From contig CAZQKR010000006.1 of assembly GCA_964594045.1 (NCBI GenBank), positions 68,664-132,663 of the forward strand: a stretch of DNA of 64,000 nt. The letters run 5' to 3'. Below the pieces are notes generated by a model. That model ran no database searches. It saw only the letters and a list, made by a program, of their open reading frames with translations, and was not told the origin of the DNA. The position numbers and the translations under genes are program-made. Position 1 is the first letter of the stretch. Each line of letters starts with the position of its first letter. This DNA comes from UBA2365 sp964594045. Lineage in GTDB: Bacteria > Bacteroidota > Bacteroidia > Chitinophagales > Saprospiraceae. Positions 63,961-64,000 of this stretch are shown piece after piece.

Positions 63961-64000
63961 ATCTACGGCTCTACGGCTCTACGGCTCTACGGCTCTACGG
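63961..64000. repeat. CTCTACGG octamer tandem array, cut by window edge
   Basis: ATCTACGG followed by four perfect CTCTACGG units, running off the right end. The period (8) equals that of the array at 8551-8911 although the unit differs. Confidence 0.85.

Overview
The window looks like chromosomal DNA of a member of the Bacteroidota. A Saprospiria-type organism is my best inference. Support seen in the sequence: type IX secretion (T9SS) sorting tails, HYR/Gly-rich giant surface proteins, FISUMP and S74 tail-fibre-like proteins, a perfect Bacteroidota promoter (TTG-N19-TAnnTTTG) before fmt, frequent TTG starts in TTGA overlaps, and the SUI1, DUF1573 and DciA families. There are no rRNA genes and no CRISPR array. 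There is one tRNA-Leu(CAG).

Layout. (1) 1-2.3 kb: the right end of a ubiquitin-like-conjugation defence operon: an E1/ThiF-like protein cut by the window edge, a JAB/JAMM protease and a DUF6602-type PD-(D/E)XK-like protein. It abuts a truncated EcoRI-type adenine methyltransferase remnant. (2) 3-14.8 kb: metabolic genes: a GH5 mannanase-like lipoprotein, an OmpR-type response regulator tail-to-tail with a PhoR-like kinase, a GH13 amylase, a HAL-family ammonia-lyase, GalM, alkaline phosphatase and an EamA transporter. Between amylase and lyase lies a 361-bp array of octamers whose two halves are reverse complements. (3) 15.2-15.8 kb: an IS200/RAYT-like transposase pseudogene with REP-like palindromes inside its reading frame. 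(4) 16-42.6 kb: a cell-surface block with a small T9SS cargo protein, a FISUMP protein, a 1453-residue S74 repeat protein and a giant HYR protein of about 6250 residues interrupted by a +1 frameshift near its N-terminus. (5) 43-63.6 kb: ordinary housekeeping genes: DUF4143 ATPase, cutC, a PatB/MalY-type lyase, purB, ribE, era, a SUI1 factor, a TrmH-type methyltransferase, dciA-recF, trmD, an FKBP isomerase, an M20 peptidase, cdaA (c-di-AMP synthase), fmt, a CrtI-like flavoprotein and a flavodoxin.

The least explained structures are non-coding: a 144-bp palindromic MITE-like element present twice in opposite orientation (23.5 and 51.5 kb), the inverted octamer array at 8.6-8.9 kb and a second octamer array at the right edge, the in-frame palindromes of the transposase, and a stop-codon-spanning bidirectional hairpin between the two-component genes. 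The strongest candidate for an unusual system is the left-edge E1-JAB-nuclease operon, but its first genes lie outside the window.
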